Positions 1 to 9,382 are shown, counted from the first letter of the stretch. The stretch: DNA of 64,000 nucleotides from Halopseudomonas phragmitis (GCF_002056295.1 NZ_CP020100.1:1821501-1885500), one strand, 5' to 3'. Numbers and translations are program-made. The notes: generated by a model not told the origin, from the letters alone.

Positions 1-2846
1 CCATTGGCACCACTGCTGCCGTCATCGACGACCAACTCTTTGAGCAGATTACCGTTCTGAATATCAATGACGAACAGCGAGGCCGCATCATTCTCGCTGT
101 CATAGCCGTTGCCCAGCAGAATCCCCCATTGACCACTGTGCAAGCGGACGATCTCAGGCTCGGCAAAGGTATAACCCAGATTTCCGTAGCCTTGGGTCTG
201 ATTGCTGATCTCCCAGAGGAGCTGGACGTTACCCGGATCGGTAATATCCAGGGCGAACAGGCCCTTGCCGCCAGCGCGCAGGGTGCCGACCAGCACGGTA
301 CGCCACTGACTGTTGATGTACACATCGCGAACTACCGGAGTGCCATCGACAAAATAGCGGTGGGCACCGCCCTGGTAGCTTTGAGCCGTCAATCTTGGCA
401 GGTTGGGCAGCACTGCACTGGGGATAAAGGCGAACTCCTCAGCCCCGGTCTTGGCGTTAAAGGCATGAAGCATGCCGTCGTTGGCGCCGACATAGACCAG
501 CTCCTTGCGCCCACCGGTGCTTTCCTCAGCGTCTTCCGATGGAGCCCGGTTAGCTTGCTGGAAAGTCAGGTAATCACCTGGGCGGCCATCAATTCTGTCA
601 GCCAGGTAAGGCAGGTAACTCGGGGTACCGACCACCACTGGACTGGAGTTGATGATATCGCCCAGGGGGCTGGAGCGGCGGCGGAAACTGCCATCGGAAT
701 CACCTTCCTTACTGCGGTCGCCGCGGATATAACTGGCTCGCTCGCCACCGCGATCATCGAGGGCGCCGCTCAGGCTGTCAGGGTTAGTGTTGAAGATAGT
801 CCTCAAGTCACTGCTAAGGTTGTTGTAACTGAATGCTTGAAGGCCGCTGGCGCCACCGCCGCCAGCCATCATGATCGTGCGGCTGCCAGCCGCCGGTAGT
901 TGCTCGCGGGCTGACCATGCCTGTTCCTGGGTGACTGCTCCGTTGGAGAAGCGCTTGCTGTTGTAACGCACCAGATCGCCACTCCAGTCGGCACTGTCAT
1001 AAGATGAGTAGAACAGCCGGTTGGTTACGGTGAAGCTGTCGATATCCTGATCGCCAATAGAAGTGGAGACCCCGGGTTTGGCGGCTGTGGCGGTGCGCTC
1101 GGCGATACGGTTGAGAACACTTTCGAAGGCCTTGACCAGATCCTCGGGGCTATCGGCGCTGAAAAACTCGCCGCGCGAGTTGATTGCCGCATGCCATAGG
1201 TCATATACGTTGTTGCTGTTGTCGGAAGAAGCCGCAGGCCAGTTGACCGTGCCGCCAGCCAAGGCTTGATAACCAGCACCCTTAAAAGTGTCGCCGGTCC
1301 AGGGAATATTGGCGTTATTTAGAGCGCTACTCAGGCCAAGACCAACCATGAAGTTGCTCATATGCTGCCAGGTTGCCGGATTATTGCGAGGGTCCCAGTA
1401 TTGGGTGCTGGCGTTGGCATTACTGTGGCGGATGTAGGGTTTGAGCTCATTATCCAGATTAGGGTTCAGGTCGGTAGCCCAATAATGCATGGCAACGTCG
1501 GCCAGCGTACTTTCGGTGCTGTCAGCAAAAGGTGCCAAGCTGCCGGAATATTCAGTTCCATCAGGCAGGGTAAAACTGTTGTCATCGGCTCTGTTTGGAT
1601 GAGTAAAGCCGCTGTCCTGGTTCCACATGCCGTCGGTCATCAGAATATGAAAGCTGGGGCGGCAGGTGTAGCGCGGTTCGACCTGAGTCGATCCGGTAAT
1701 GGGGTTGGGATTGTAAGCCCAGGCGTCGGAGTCGGTACGCAGAAACTCTCCGGCCCGAGTCAGTGAACCGCGTAGAGGCGTCCCGCCAACAAACTGGAAG
1801 CCGCGTAGCCAGCTGTAAAAATTGCCCTTGTGCTGATTGCCGAACGCCCGGAAACGGTTGTCCTGGCATTTGGCCGTGTTGTTGTTCGAGTTCAGGGTGG
1901 TGCAGTCAGTCAGGCCCTGCCAGGTGATGCGCACGGCGGCCGACATATCGTAGAAAGCCTGGTGGCTGGCTGAAATGGTGGCCAATCCGCGATCCCGATA
2001 GAAAGAGTACCAGATGGCAAAGTTCTGGCGTTCGTCTGTGCCATTCGGGCCAGAGGTATCACTGACCTGAACGATACGGTAGCAATCATCGTTGGCAATC
2101 GAGGTTGCACTGCATCCGGGCAGCGTTGAATCGAAAAGGTAATAATAGGCTTGTACTGGTTGGCGTGTCAGGTTGGCCCTTGCGGTGCGAGCACCGGAGC
2201 CACTGGTTTGCGTGCAGCGTTGAGAGCTACTTGTGTAGCCCGCACCAGTGACCTCACAACTGCCGCTTGCGGTTCGTCTTATAGTGTACCGCGCACCGCC
2301 TGGGGTGGTTATCGTAGTACTGGAGCCGTTTGTGAGTGAGACCGATATGTCATAGTCATTACTCGGGTTTTCCGCCAGCATATTACCAATGGTGGTCCCC
2401 GTGTAACTGGTGCAGCCAGACATGTTGTTATGGTTGCAGTACCAATCGACCCGGTAGTCTTTGCTCAGGTCTACCGAGCCTTTGCTGGTATCGAAGCCGT
2501 TGTGGTAAGCACTGGTGAAGCTGGTGCTGTAGGTGACCGGGGTGCCCGAGCTATTGACCCCACGCGGAATTTCATAGGTGACGTTGGGGTTGTAGTACAG
2601 CGGGTTAAAGGCTGATGATTTTGCTCTGACAGTATTGCGTGGACCGTTGTCGTCAGGCACCGATGCCCGCCACATACTGCGTGAATCATCCAGGGTAAAA
2701 ATCAGGTTCGGTGCAACCGAGTCCACCAACATCAGTGGCTGCTGGCTGACATCCAGTGCGGCGGCATAGCTTGAAGCAGCATGCAGGTACAAGGAAAAGG
2801 CCAGAGTGCTGAGAGCCGTTTTGCGTGCGGCGCCAAGAGTTTTCAT
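1..2846 (-). CDS. pilY1: PilY1-type pilus tip adhesin, first copy (partial, runs off left edge)
   Basis: The minus strand is open without a stop from the ATG at 2846 to base 1, giving 948 codons; the C-terminus lies outside the window. The protein starts with a signal peptide (MKTLGAARKTALSTLAFSLY, cleavage near SYA-A). A von Willebrand A-like region follows, with an intact DxSxS metal-site motif (LDDSRSMW, about residue 52) and the strand motif ILMTDG (about residue 400). The C-terminal part seen is the start of the PilY1 beta-propeller (VYVGANDGMLHAFN, GKGLFALDI, GNGYDSENDAASLFVID). PilY1 proteins sit at the type IV pilus tip, prime assembly with the minor pilins and act in adhesion and surface sensing. 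It is the last gene seen of fimU-pilV-pilW-pilX-pilY1, 18 bp after pilX. The family call is firm; which ligand it binds cannot be told. Confidence 0.93.
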   Translation of the reverse strand, partial: MKTLGAARKTALSTLAFSLYLHAASSYAAALDVSQQPLMLVDSVAPNLIFTLDDSRSMWRASVPDDNGPRNTVRAKSSAFNPLYYNPNVTYEIPRGVNSSGTPVTYSTSFTSAYHNGFDTSKGSVDLSKDYRVDWYCNHNNMSGCTSYTGTTIGNMLAENPSNDYDISVSLTNGSSTTITTPGGARYTIRRTASGSCEVTGAGYTSSSQRCTQTSGSGARTARANLTRQPVQAYYYLFDSTLPGCSATSIANDDCYRIVQVSDTSGPNGTDERQNFAIWYSFYRDRGLATISASHQAFYDMSAAVRITWQGLTDCTTLNSNNNTAKCQDNRFRAFGNQHKGNFYSWLRGFQFVGGTPLRGSLTRAGEFLRTDSDAWAYNPNPITGSTQVEPRYTCRPSFHILMTDGMWNQDSGFTHPNRADDNSFTLPDGTEYSGSLAPFADSTESTLADVAMHYWATDLNPNLDNELKPYIRHSNANASTQYWDPRNNPATWQHMSNFMVGLGLSSALNNANIPWTGDTFKGAGYQALAGGTVNWPAASSDNSNNVYDLWHAAINSRGEFFSADSPEDLVKAFESVLNRIAERTATAAKPGVSTSIGDQDIDSFTVTNRLFYSSYDSADWSGDLVRYNSKRFSNGAVTQEQAWSAREQLPAAGSRTIMMAGGGGASGLQAFSYNNLSSDLRTIFNTNPDSLSGALDDRGGERASYIRGDRSKEGDSDGSFRRRSSPLGDIINSSPVVVGTPSYLPYLADRIDGRPGDYLTFQQANRAPSEDAEESTGGRKELVYVGANDGMLHAFNAKTGAEEFAFIPSAVLPNLPRLTAQSYQGGAHRYFVDGTPVVRDVYINSQWRTVLVGTLRAGGKGLFALDITDPGNVQLLWEISNQTQGYGNLGYTFAEPEIVRLHSGQWGILLGNGYDSENDAASLFVIDIQNGNLLKELVVDDGSSGAN

Positions 2847-2864
2847 GGGTCGATCAGCCTTTTG

Positions 2865-3440
2865 TCAGTTGTATACGCGGGCGGTGGTTGAGCGCATGTG
2901 AAGCTCGCTGTTGTCGCTGGCGGCCCGGCTGTTGATTTCATAGCGGAACAGGCCAATGCCCATCAGCATGTTGCCGTATTCGGGGTTCTCGTTTTCCCCG
3001 GTGTCGGCTCCGCCAGGGGCGGGAATGGCATACCAGTTGATTGTTTCTGCGAAGCTGGTTACGTCGTCCGGCGAATAAACCTGGGTTTTGATGGAGTCAA
3101 AGAACTGTTGGTAGTCTGGGGCTCTGTTGATCAGACAGGGAGCTTCGGGCTGCAGGTTGTTTGGGCACTGATTCACGGCATTGAGCGGTCGCAGTGCGGT
3201 AGCCAGATCATAGGAGCCAGGGATTTGCCGGCGGGTGCCGATGGTCCGGTACTCGCCGTCGCGCAGACCGGCCTCGGCAGCATTGAACAGTTGTTTCTGA
3301 TCAACCAGGTTGCCAGTGATCCGCGCTTCAAGGGTGACTTCGCGCATATTGGTGATAGCCAGGGTCGTAAGGATCAGCAGAAAGACCAGGGCGATGACCA
3401 GGGCAGCGCCGCGCTGCTGGTAATGGTGTGGTGTTTTCAT
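2865..3440 (-). CDS. pilX: Minor pilin PilX, first copy
   Basis: The 191-residue protein has a short prepilin leader ending RG, then a hydrophobic helix (AALVIALVFLLILTTLAI). As in other PilX proteins there is no Glu at mature position 5. The NAAEAGLRDGEYR segment just after the helix is typical of the PilX/PilX-N family. PilX joins PilV, PilW, FimU and PilY1 in the complex that primes type IV pilus assembly, and it is processed by PilD at the inner membrane. The start overlaps the pilW stop in an ATGA junction, so the two are probably translationally coupled; pilY1 follows after 18 bp. Confidence 0.9.
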   Translation of the reverse strand: MKTPHHYQQRGAALVIALVFLLILTTLAITNMREVTLEARITGNLVDQKQLFNAAEAGLRDGEYRTIGTRRQIPGSYDLATALRPLNAVNQCPNNLQPEAPCLINRAPDYQQFFDSIKTQVYSPDDVTSFAETINWYAIPAPGGADTGENENPEYGNMLMGIGLFRYEINSRAASDNSELHMRSTTARVYN

Positions 3441-4198
3441 CGTGTCAGATTCCTGAGGTTGACCGTACTTTCTGCGATCAGATAAAGCGCCCGATCCGGG
3501 GCGGTGGCCCGGCCGTTGTCGTACCAGGTGGCTTGCCAGCGCTGGTAGGCCGGGCTGGCGTTGCTATCGGCCAGGTTCTGCGCACGGCTTTTCAGCAGGG
3601 CGGAGTAGCGCACCGAACGAATGGTTTCACCGGCGGCAGGCGCCAGGGTGTACCTGGCGGCCTCACGGCTTTCTCCGCCACTGACACCAAACTCGAGCTT
3701 GAAGTCGACCAGGTTGTCGACAATGGCCACGCCGTTGCAGAGCAGGGCGCCATCAACCACCTGCAGACGCACAATGGCCGGCTCTGCCGGGTTGGTGTAG
3801 GGCTCATCGGCGGCATCCAGCTCTGTTCCGTCACAGGAGGCGACGCCTGGCACGTTGGGTTGATAGCGAATGCACAGGCGTTGGCTGGCGGCATGGAAAT
3901 TGATCACCTCCCCGGCTGCGAATGTGCAGGTTCCGGCAGTAGCGGCCCGGAAGGTATTTTCGAAGGAGTCGTCGGGCCGGTTGCGATAGCCGACCCGCTG
4001 CAGTTCTTCCTCCAGAATCAACAGGGTGTAGCGGGCATTCTCGACATTGTCGGATTGACCCTGCTGGAACAGGTAGTTGCCCTTGTTGTCGACGTAGATC
4101 TGGGTGATACCCAGAATCAGCAGGCTGCTGATGGCAAGGGCGATCAGCAGTTCGATCATCGACAGTCCGCGTTCAGCGTGGTTGAAGTAGTTGTTCAT
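3437..4198 (-). CDS. pilW: Minor pilin PilW, first copy
   Basis: This is a 253-residue type IV prepilin. The leader (MNNYFNHAERG) is followed by LSMIELLIALAISSLLILGI, with the conserved Glu at mature position 5 for PilD processing and N-methylation. The helix continues with the PilW-like segment ENARYTLLILEEELQRVGYR. The rest is a C-terminal globular domain with four Cys residues that could form disulfides. PilW is part of the PilVWX-FimU-PilY1 priming complex. The gene overlaps both neighbours by ATGA junctions (pilV upstream, pilX downstream), which marks a tightly coupled operon. Confidence 0.9.
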   Translation of the reverse strand: MNNYFNHAERGLSMIELLIALAISSLLILGITQIYVDNKGNYLFQQGQSDNVENARYTLLILEEELQRVGYRNRPDDSFENTFRAATAGTCTFAAGEVINFHAASQRLCIRYQPNVPGVASCDGTELDAADEPYTNPAEPAIVRLQVVDGALLCNGVAIVDNLVDFKLEFGVSGGESREAARYTLAPAAGETIRSVRYSALLKSRAQNLADSNASPAYQRWQATWYDNGRATAPDRALYLIAESTVNLRNLTR

Positions 4199-4713
4199 AT
4201 CTGGGTCCGGAAGCGATAAGTGCAGAACTCGGGGGTCGAGTCACCGGCTTGCGGGCACTCGTTGCCTACCGCCCGCCAGGCCAGTTGAATCTCAATGGCC
4301 GCTGCATTGTCATTGCAGGTGCCGGGGGCCGAAGACAGGCAGCTATAGATCTGATTGCCGAACTCGTCGGCCCCTGGTAACAGCAGGCGTACCTTGCGGG
4401 CCCAGCAGGCCAGTTGGTCGCCAACCAGAGTGGTAGGGTTGCCCGCTTCCAGGCAGTCGCCATTGGCGCTGGTTGGCAAGCTGGCGAACAGTGGGGAATC
4501 ATCACTGTCAGCTTCCAGAGAGCCTGGGTTGGTGCGCACGATTTCCAGCAGCTCACTGGCCAGAATGACGGCCTGGGTGCGTTGAACTGAGTCCTGGGTG
4601 TACTGAATGGCCCGCCCCTGCATCGCTACCATGCCGAGGATACCGATGGCGGTCAGCAGTATGGTGATCAGAACTTCCAGCAGACTGAAGCCCCGCATAT
4701 CTCTATGGTTCAT
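4195..4713 (-). CDS. pilV: Minor pilin PilV, first copy
   Basis: A 172-residue type IV prepilin with leader MNHRDMRG and helix FSLLEVLITILLTAIGILGM, including Glu5. The PilV hallmark MQGRAIQYTQDSVQRTQAVILASELLE follows in pieces: GMVAMQGRAIQ then RTQAVILASELLE. I chose the ATG at 4713 over the TTG three codons upstream because it forms an ATGA overlap with the fimU stop, the same junction used throughout this operon. PilV helps prime the pilus and display PilY1. The Cys-rich C-terminal domain probably has disulfides formed in the periplasm. Confidence 0.88.
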   Translation of the reverse strand: MNHRDMRGFSLLEVLITILLTAIGILGMVAMQGRAIQYTQDSVQRTQAVILASELLEIVRTNPGSLEADSDDSPLFASLPTSANGDCLEAGNPTTLVGDQLACWARKVRLLLPGADEFGNQIYSCLSSAPGTCNDNAAAIEIQLAWRAVGNECPQAGDSTPEFCTYRFRTQI

Positions 4714-5195
4714 GGTGTGCAACTCCCCAGGCTACCGCCTGTGGCATTCTGGCCTTTGTGGTGAAGGGTGGTGGAGCCACTGCCAGAGACGGTCAGTAGC
4801 AGCCCTGTACCGGCGTCATCATCGCGGCAGAAGGTCGAGCGAAAATCGGGGACGGTGGCGGTGCCGTTGGGGCGATAGCCCAGTTGGCTGGCGCTGGCGC
4901 GGAAGTCGACACCGCCCAGGGTCAGGGTGGTGGTGCGAAGCGGCTCTCCGCGCGCGCTGACCTCGATGCTGCCGGCGGCAGCATCGATGGCGACCTGTAC
5001 GGGAACCTTGCGGATGACTGCCTCGCTGCGGGCGTATTGCAGCAGTGCGTTGAACTCTTCCGCCTGGGACTGAATGCGATTATCGCGAACCAGCGTGTTG
5101 AAGCCGGGAACGGCTATCACTGACAGAATGACGAGTAGTGCAATCACTATCATCAGCTCTACCAGTGTAAATCCCTTCGAACTTCCAGGTGTCAT
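4710..5195 (-). CDS. fimU: Minor pilin FimU/FimT (GspH-like), first gene of the first minor pilin operon
   Basis: A 161-residue prepilin with leader MTPGSSKG and helix FTLVELMIVIALLVILSVIA, followed by the GspH/FimT segment (NTLVRDNRIQSQAEEFNALL, ARSEAV). The ATG at 5195 was preferred over one 10 codons upstream because GGAG lies 6 bases before it and it gives a normal 8-residue leader. FimU links the minor pilin complex to the major pilin PilA in Pseudomonas, while FimT homologues can bind DNA during natural transformation; which of the two this is cannot be settled from sequence alone. It heads the operon and overlaps pilV by ATGA. Confidence 0.82.
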   Translation of the reverse strand: MTPGSSKGFTLVELMIVIALLVILSVIAVPGFNTLVRDNRIQSQAEEFNALLQYARSEAVIRKVPVQVAIDAAAGSIEVSARGEPLRTTTLTLGGVDFRASASQLGYRPNGTATVPDFRSTFCRDDDAGTGLLLTVSGSGSTTLHHKGQNATGGSLGSCTP

Positions 5196-5314
5196 GATCA
5201 GCTCCATAGACCTTTTCAGCGGCAAAGGTACAGAGTTGATTAGCCAGGAGCACGGGTTGGGTGATGGGTGGTTGAAGAGAAGGGATAAGTGGTTTTGAAT
5301 ACGGCAACAGGCTT

Positions 5315-5343
5315 GGTAAGAGCGGCCGAAGGCCGCTCTTACC
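5315..5343 (-). terminator. Perfect 13-bp hairpin after the DUF6351-like gene
   Basis: GGTAAGAGCGGCC pairs perfectly with GGCCGCTCTTACC across a three-base loop, 6 bases after the stop of the minus-strand gene that ends at 5350. There is no T tract on either side, so it is a strong hairpin but not a classical intrinsic terminator. It may block read-through into the minor pilin operon or protect the 3' end. The rest of 5196-5349 shows nothing clear. Confidence 0.5.
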
Positions 5344-5349
5344 CTGGGG

Positions 5350-7737
5350 TTACGGGTTGGGTCGCCCCTGGTCGGGCTGGCTGTAATCGCATACCCCGTC
5401 AGGGAAGATTTCGTTTAGTCGTGCGACTTGGCCGGCATCTGGGGCCCAGCTCCCGTAGGTTCCATCGGTTATGGCCGTGGCGACCGGTTTGAGGCTGCAT
5501 TTGAAGACGCTGCCTTCGATTGGTCCGCCAGCGACCATTCGCGAAGTGGTGTAGGTCGGGAAGGCCTGGGTACAGGTGCCGGCGCTCTGAGTGTCGAGAA
5601 TGCCGTTCCATACATCATCGCCTGCGGCCATCAGTTCGCCGTCGCTGTCGAAGCAGCTATCCACCGCCTGAGCCGGACGGTTTTCACCAATGCTCTGATC
5701 CGGGTTGGCGCGGATGTTCATCAGCCAGTCATGCAGCACCTCCAGAGCCATCCATGTCTGGTCGAACTCCTGGCCTGGGCGCGGACGGTTCGGATCGCTG
5801 GTATTAGTGGGACGGGTATCGGTAAACCAGATCACCTGGTTGTCGGCATGCCCCATCCGGTTGATGATTCGCTGCCGGGCCGAGAACGACTGATGGCTGT
5901 TGTGCATGTCCAGTACTTCTTCCAGGTAGTTGCGCCAGTCGATCACTGGAATATCCAGCTGTCCGTCGAACACCATCCCTGAGCTATAGGCCGCCTGGAT
6001 AGCCTGCAGGTCACCGGCAGTCCGGGGCGCGGGCGCTATGCCGTCCGGGCTCAGGTTCATATTGCGCATGCTCCAGGGGTCGAAGAGGCTGGGGTCTGCC
6101 ATTACGTCATTGATGCTGCCGAGGAACGGAAATCCCTCCTGGACCATTTCATTTGGCTGTTTCCAGCCGCCGACAAAGGCATTCAGGTGCAGGAACTCTG
6201 CCGGGGTGATGGCGCCGTCGACCAGGGCCTGAAGGCCGTATTGAACTCCGACGTTGTCGTACAGCGTGCGCGGCTCGCCCTGATCATCGACACCGTAGAT
6301 GTTGCGCAAGTCGTCGTAGTGGGTCCACTTGACGCTGTTCATGATGCCGGCGGGTTCCATCAATTGCTGATTGGTGACCTGACCGAACAGCGGGTTCATG
6401 ACCAGCGGAGTCAGGCCACGCCAGGCCGGGATGCACTCGGTCATGCCGGGAGCGGTGGCATAGCCCAGCATGGTCTTGGCGCCAGCCAGCGGATCGGGGT
6501 AGTCATCGGTCGAGTTGAGGCCGACCAGCAGACTGCGGTTGGCGGTGGTCTGCCATAGCGGGTTGGTCCGGTCGGTGGCGTCCATATAATGCTCAAGCAG
6601 TTCGCAGTCACCGATATGAATGGTCTGGGTCACCATGTCCGGGTAGGCGTACTGGGGCACACCGGCGTCAATCAGGCCGGGATGATTCTGGGCGTAGACA
6701 TATTGCTGAATGCCGCCGCCGGAACCGCCAATGGCGACGGTATAGTCTGGCATGCCGAAGCGCTTGACGAAGTGCTCCTTGGTCATCAGCGCTGCTTCAC
6801 CGCCGACCTGCAGATTGTAGTGAGTATTGGTGCGGGTGCCGGTGGAATAGATCACCGCATAACCCTGGCCTAGCGCCTGGGGAGACAGCGCGCGACCGCT
6901 CAGGCGGCCCTGGGTGTGGCCAATGGCGACCCCGCCTTCGAAGTGAAACAGCAACCGGTCGTTCCACAGTTCTGTAGAGGCGCTGTCGGCGTTGTCGCCG
7001 AGACTGGCCAGGGTCGCGAAGCTGTAGATGAAGCGGTTGAGCGTGCCGACCTCGCGGCGCACTACAAAGTCCACTTCGCGGCCATCGGTCAGTGTGGTGG
7101 TTGCCATATCGGCCGGGCGGCTGCCGTCACCGGGCAGTGGTTTGTAGCTATTGTCGGTCGCCCGATAGAGAAACTCGACATAGGGTTCGATCATGCAGTC
7201 CTTGCTGTAGCCGATCAGCGTACCGCCCTCAAACACCGGGAAGCCGGCATTGTCGTCGGTATCGACCAGTGGCTGACGGCCCAGTTCAGTGGTGACGGTA
7301 CAGACAAAGGGGTATTGCTGCGGGCCGGAGAAAATCGGGCCGCTGAGCGAGTGGCTGGTCAGGCTCAGGCTGTCCAGTGGGCCGTGCTGGGTATGGTGCA
7401 ATTCAAGCCGGTTGTCGCCCGGCTCCAGCCCTTCGATCAGAACCTCCATGCGCCCAAGGCGGCTGATGGTCCGGCTAGGCTCGATCTGCTGGTCGTTGAG
7501 CCAGAACTCCAGTCGCTCCAGTTCCTGCTCAATCAGATCCGGATCGCCGAGAATGCTTACCAGCACATCCTGGCCGCTGACCTGATCGGCTGCGCTGGAC
7601 AGGGTTTCCAGGTTGAAGTCGGGAATGGCTGGTTGCTGACGATTTGAGCTGGAACTGGAGCTGTTCAGGCAGCCACTCAGTGCCAGCGTCAGCAGGCTGA
7701 TAGTGCCGGGTAAAAGATAGCGTCTAGTCAGTGACAT
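5350..7737 (-). CDS. DUF6351-like secreted lipoprotein with alpha/beta-hydrolase-type nucleophile elbow, copy 1
   Basis: A 795-residue protein with a lipoprotein signal: a hydrophobic stretch ends in the lipobox LSGC (Cys about 23) followed by a Ser-rich linker. The GGSGGG motif near residue 338 (VAIGGSGGGIQQYVYAQNHP) fits a G-x-S-x-G nucleophile elbow. The end of the protein has IFPDGVCDYSQP, which I associate from memory with the DUF6351 family of secreted proteins. Substrate and reaction are unknown; an esterase or similar hydrolase is an inference from the elbow only. It is a close paralogue of the gene at 9383-11752, and a MocR regulator lies between them. Copy 1 is predicted to be membrane anchored, copy 2 soluble. 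The family assignment is moderately sure. Confidence 0.7.
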   Translation of the reverse strand: MSLTRRYLLPGTISLLTLALSGCLNSSSSSSNRQQPAIPDFNLETLSSAADQVSGQDVLVSILGDPDLIEQELERLEFWLNDQQIEPSRTISRLGRMEVLIEGLEPGDNRLELHHTQHGPLDSLSLTSHSLSGPIFSGPQQYPFVCTVTTELGRQPLVDTDDNAGFPVFEGGTLIGYSKDCMIEPYVEFLYRATDNSYKPLPGDGSRPADMATTTLTDGREVDFVVRREVGTLNRFIYSFATLASLGDNADSASTELWNDRLLFHFEGGVAIGHTQGRLSGRALSPQALGQGYAVIYSTGTRTNTHYNLQVGGEAALMTKEHFVKRFGMPDYTVAIGGSGGGIQQYVYAQNHPGLIDAGVPQYAYPDMVTQTIHIGDCELLEHYMDATDRTNPLWQTTANRSLLVGLNSTDDYPDPLAGAKTMLGYATAPGMTECIPAWRGLTPLVMNPLFGQVTNQQLMEPAGIMNSVKWTHYDDLRNIYGVDDQGEPRTLYDNVGVQYGLQALVDGAITPAEFLHLNAFVGGWKQPNEMVQEGFPFLGSINDVMADPSLFDPWSMRNMNLSPDGIAPAPRTAGDLQAIQAAYSSGMVFDGQLDIPVIDWRNYLEEVLDMHNSHQSFSARQRIINRMGHADNQVIWFTDTRPTNTSDPNRPRPGQEFDQTWMALEVLHDWLMNIRANPDQSIGENRPAQAVDSCFDSDGELMAAGDDVWNGILDTQSAGTCTQAFPTYTTSRMVAGGPIEGSVFKCSLKPVATAITDGTYGSWAPDAGQVARLNEIFPDGVCDYSQPDQGRPNP

Positions 7738-7853
7738 GGGTGCGTCCCTCGTGTGGCCTGTATCTTGTTGTGGTTATGGCCTGACCCATGCTAGGGGGCG
7801 ATGTGCCGACAAAACAGGTACAGATTCGGCGATTTGACTGGAACAGATGGGAT
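7738..7853. other. 116-bp gap between MocR gene and DUF6351-like copy 1
   Basis: This gap is the likely promoter region for the lipoprotein gene. It contains ACAGGTACAG at 7814-7823, with a further ACAG-like repeat (GAACAGATGG) about 20 bases on. MocR regulators often bind repeated half-sites, so this is a candidate operator, but the support is weak and no clear -10/-35 pair stands out. Confidence 0.25.
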
Positions 7854-9272
7854 TTAGAGCCGGCTGGCCAGTTTGCCGAGTGTAGCGATGGCCTGGCGGA
7901 TGGCTGGCGTAACCGGGTGCCCAGCGTTGATACGCAGATAGTTGTAATGCCGTGCGCCGGCGGAAAACACATTGCCGGGGAAGATATGAATGCCGGCGGC
8001 CAGCGCCTGATCGAACAGCTGTCTGGAGTCTGACTGGCCCGGCAGCTTTACCCATAACACGCAGCCGCCGGCGGGCTCTTCTACCCGTGTACCAGCAGGA
8101 AAGGTGGCCCGTATCAAGGCTGCGGTATCACGGCTTTGCTGCTGCAGCTGTCGACGCAAGCGTTGCAGGTGCTGGGCATAGAAGCCGCTTTCCATCAGGC
8201 GCCCGAGCAGCAACTGTGGGGCCGAGGCGGTGGTAATGCTGCTGATCTGTTTGAGTTCGCGCAGCCGGTGGTGAAAGCGCCCAGGAGCAACCCAGCCGAG
8301 CCGCAGCCCGGGCATCAAGGTTTTGGAGAAGGAGTTGCAGTAGATCACCATCCCGTGCTCGTCATAGGCCTTGGCCGGCAGTGCCTTGTCAGCGTAAACG
8401 GTGTCGCCCCAGATATCGTTCTCGATCAGCGGAATCTGATAACGGTTGGCCAGGGCTACCAGTTTGCGCTTGCGCTCGGCCGGCATGCTGAAACCCAGCG
8501 GATTCTGGGCATTGGGCGAAACCAGACAGGCGCTGACCTGGCCGCGCTTGAAGGCCTGCTCCAGAGAGTACAGACAGATGCCGTCGCGGTAATGGGTGGG
8601 GATTTCCACCACCCGCCGTTGCAGTACATCCAGGGCCACCAGCGTGCCGTAGTAGGTTGGGGTTTCCACGGCCACGCTATCGCCGCGTCGGGTGACCGCG
8701 CGCAAAGCCAGCTCAATGGCTTCCATGCAACCATTGGTGACGATCAGGTCCTGTTCGGTGATGGGGACGTCGTACTTCAGACTGCGCCTAGCCAGTTGAT
8801 GGGTAAACCGCGGATGGCCGTGTGGATGCATATAGTCCCAGGCCTCCAGCGGATGAGTCCGGGTGACCTCGCGCAGGGTCCGCAGTACCCTTTCAACAGG
8901 CATGCTGCTCGGGCTGGGTAGTGCGATACCCAGGCGGATCAGGTCCTGTTCGGCGTGGGGTTCCATGTAGTGAAGGATGTCCTCACTGAGCGAAACCTCT
9001 ACCGGCAGCAAGGGGAAGTGTGCGGGGTGCTCGTTGTCCGGTTGGCGCGGCGGATCCTGGCTGACATAGACCCCGGAACGCGGACGCACTTCAATGAAGC
9101 CATCCAGCTCAAGCTGACGAAAGCACTGCATGATGGTGTTGATACTGACGCCGAACAGCTGGCTCAGATGGCGTATCGAGGGCAAGCGCTCGCCAGCGCG
9201 ATAGCTGCCGCCGAGGATATGTTTGCGCAAGCGTTGACTGATGCTCTCGTACAGAAAGAGTTCGTGGGCCAT
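7854..9272 (-). CDS. MocR-family transcriptional regulator (GntR-type HTH plus class I aminotransferase-like domain)
   Basis: A 472-residue protein with an N-terminal winged helix of the GntR type (LPSIRHLSQLFGVSINTIMQ at about residues 30-50). The rest is a fold type I aminotransferase-like domain containing the PLP-lysine motif SFSKTLMPGLRLGW (Lys about 316). MocR proteins are PLP-dependent regulators that usually act on neighbouring genes. I prefer the ATG at 9272 (MAHELFLYESIS), since the family HTH begins right after it; the frame is open 21 codons further upstream and the ribosome binding site is weak. It lies between two paralogous DUF6351-like genes on the same strand, which makes them its probable targets. 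The effector is unknown. Confidence 0.88.
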   Translation of the reverse strand: MAHELFLYESISQRLRKHILGGSYRAGERLPSIRHLSQLFGVSINTIMQCFRQLELDGFIEVRPRSGVYVSQDPPRQPDNEHPAHFPLLPVEVSLSEDILHYMEPHAEQDLIRLGIALPSPSSMPVERVLRTLREVTRTHPLEAWDYMHPHGHPRFTHQLARRSLKYDVPITEQDLIVTNGCMEAIELALRAVTRRGDSVAVETPTYYGTLVALDVLQRRVVEIPTHYRDGICLYSLEQAFKRGQVSACLVSPNAQNPLGFSMPAERKRKLVALANRYQIPLIENDIWGDTVYADKALPAKAYDEHGMVIYCNSFSKTLMPGLRLGWVAPGRFHHRLRELKQISSITTASAPQLLLGRLMESGFYAQHLQRLRRQLQQQSRDTAALIRATFPAGTRVEEPAGGCVLWVKLPGQSDSRQLFDQALAAGIHIFPGNVFSAGARHYNYLRINAGHPVTPAIRQAIATLGKLASRL

Positions 9273-9382
9273 GGGTGTATCGTCTCGGCTTCCTGCGGAC
9301 GTGGGCCAGATTGTTGTTAGTGGCCTCAGACCCAAGAGTATAGGTGGGGTGAGTGCTGTGCGCCAAAATTGTGCGCTTTGGG

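Noticed and set aside
129-4219. Plus-strand open frames at 129-899, 2898-3485 and 3428-4219
   Set aside because: They lie opposite the pilY1, pilX and pilW genes, whose products carry clear family motifs; the plus-strand translations show none.
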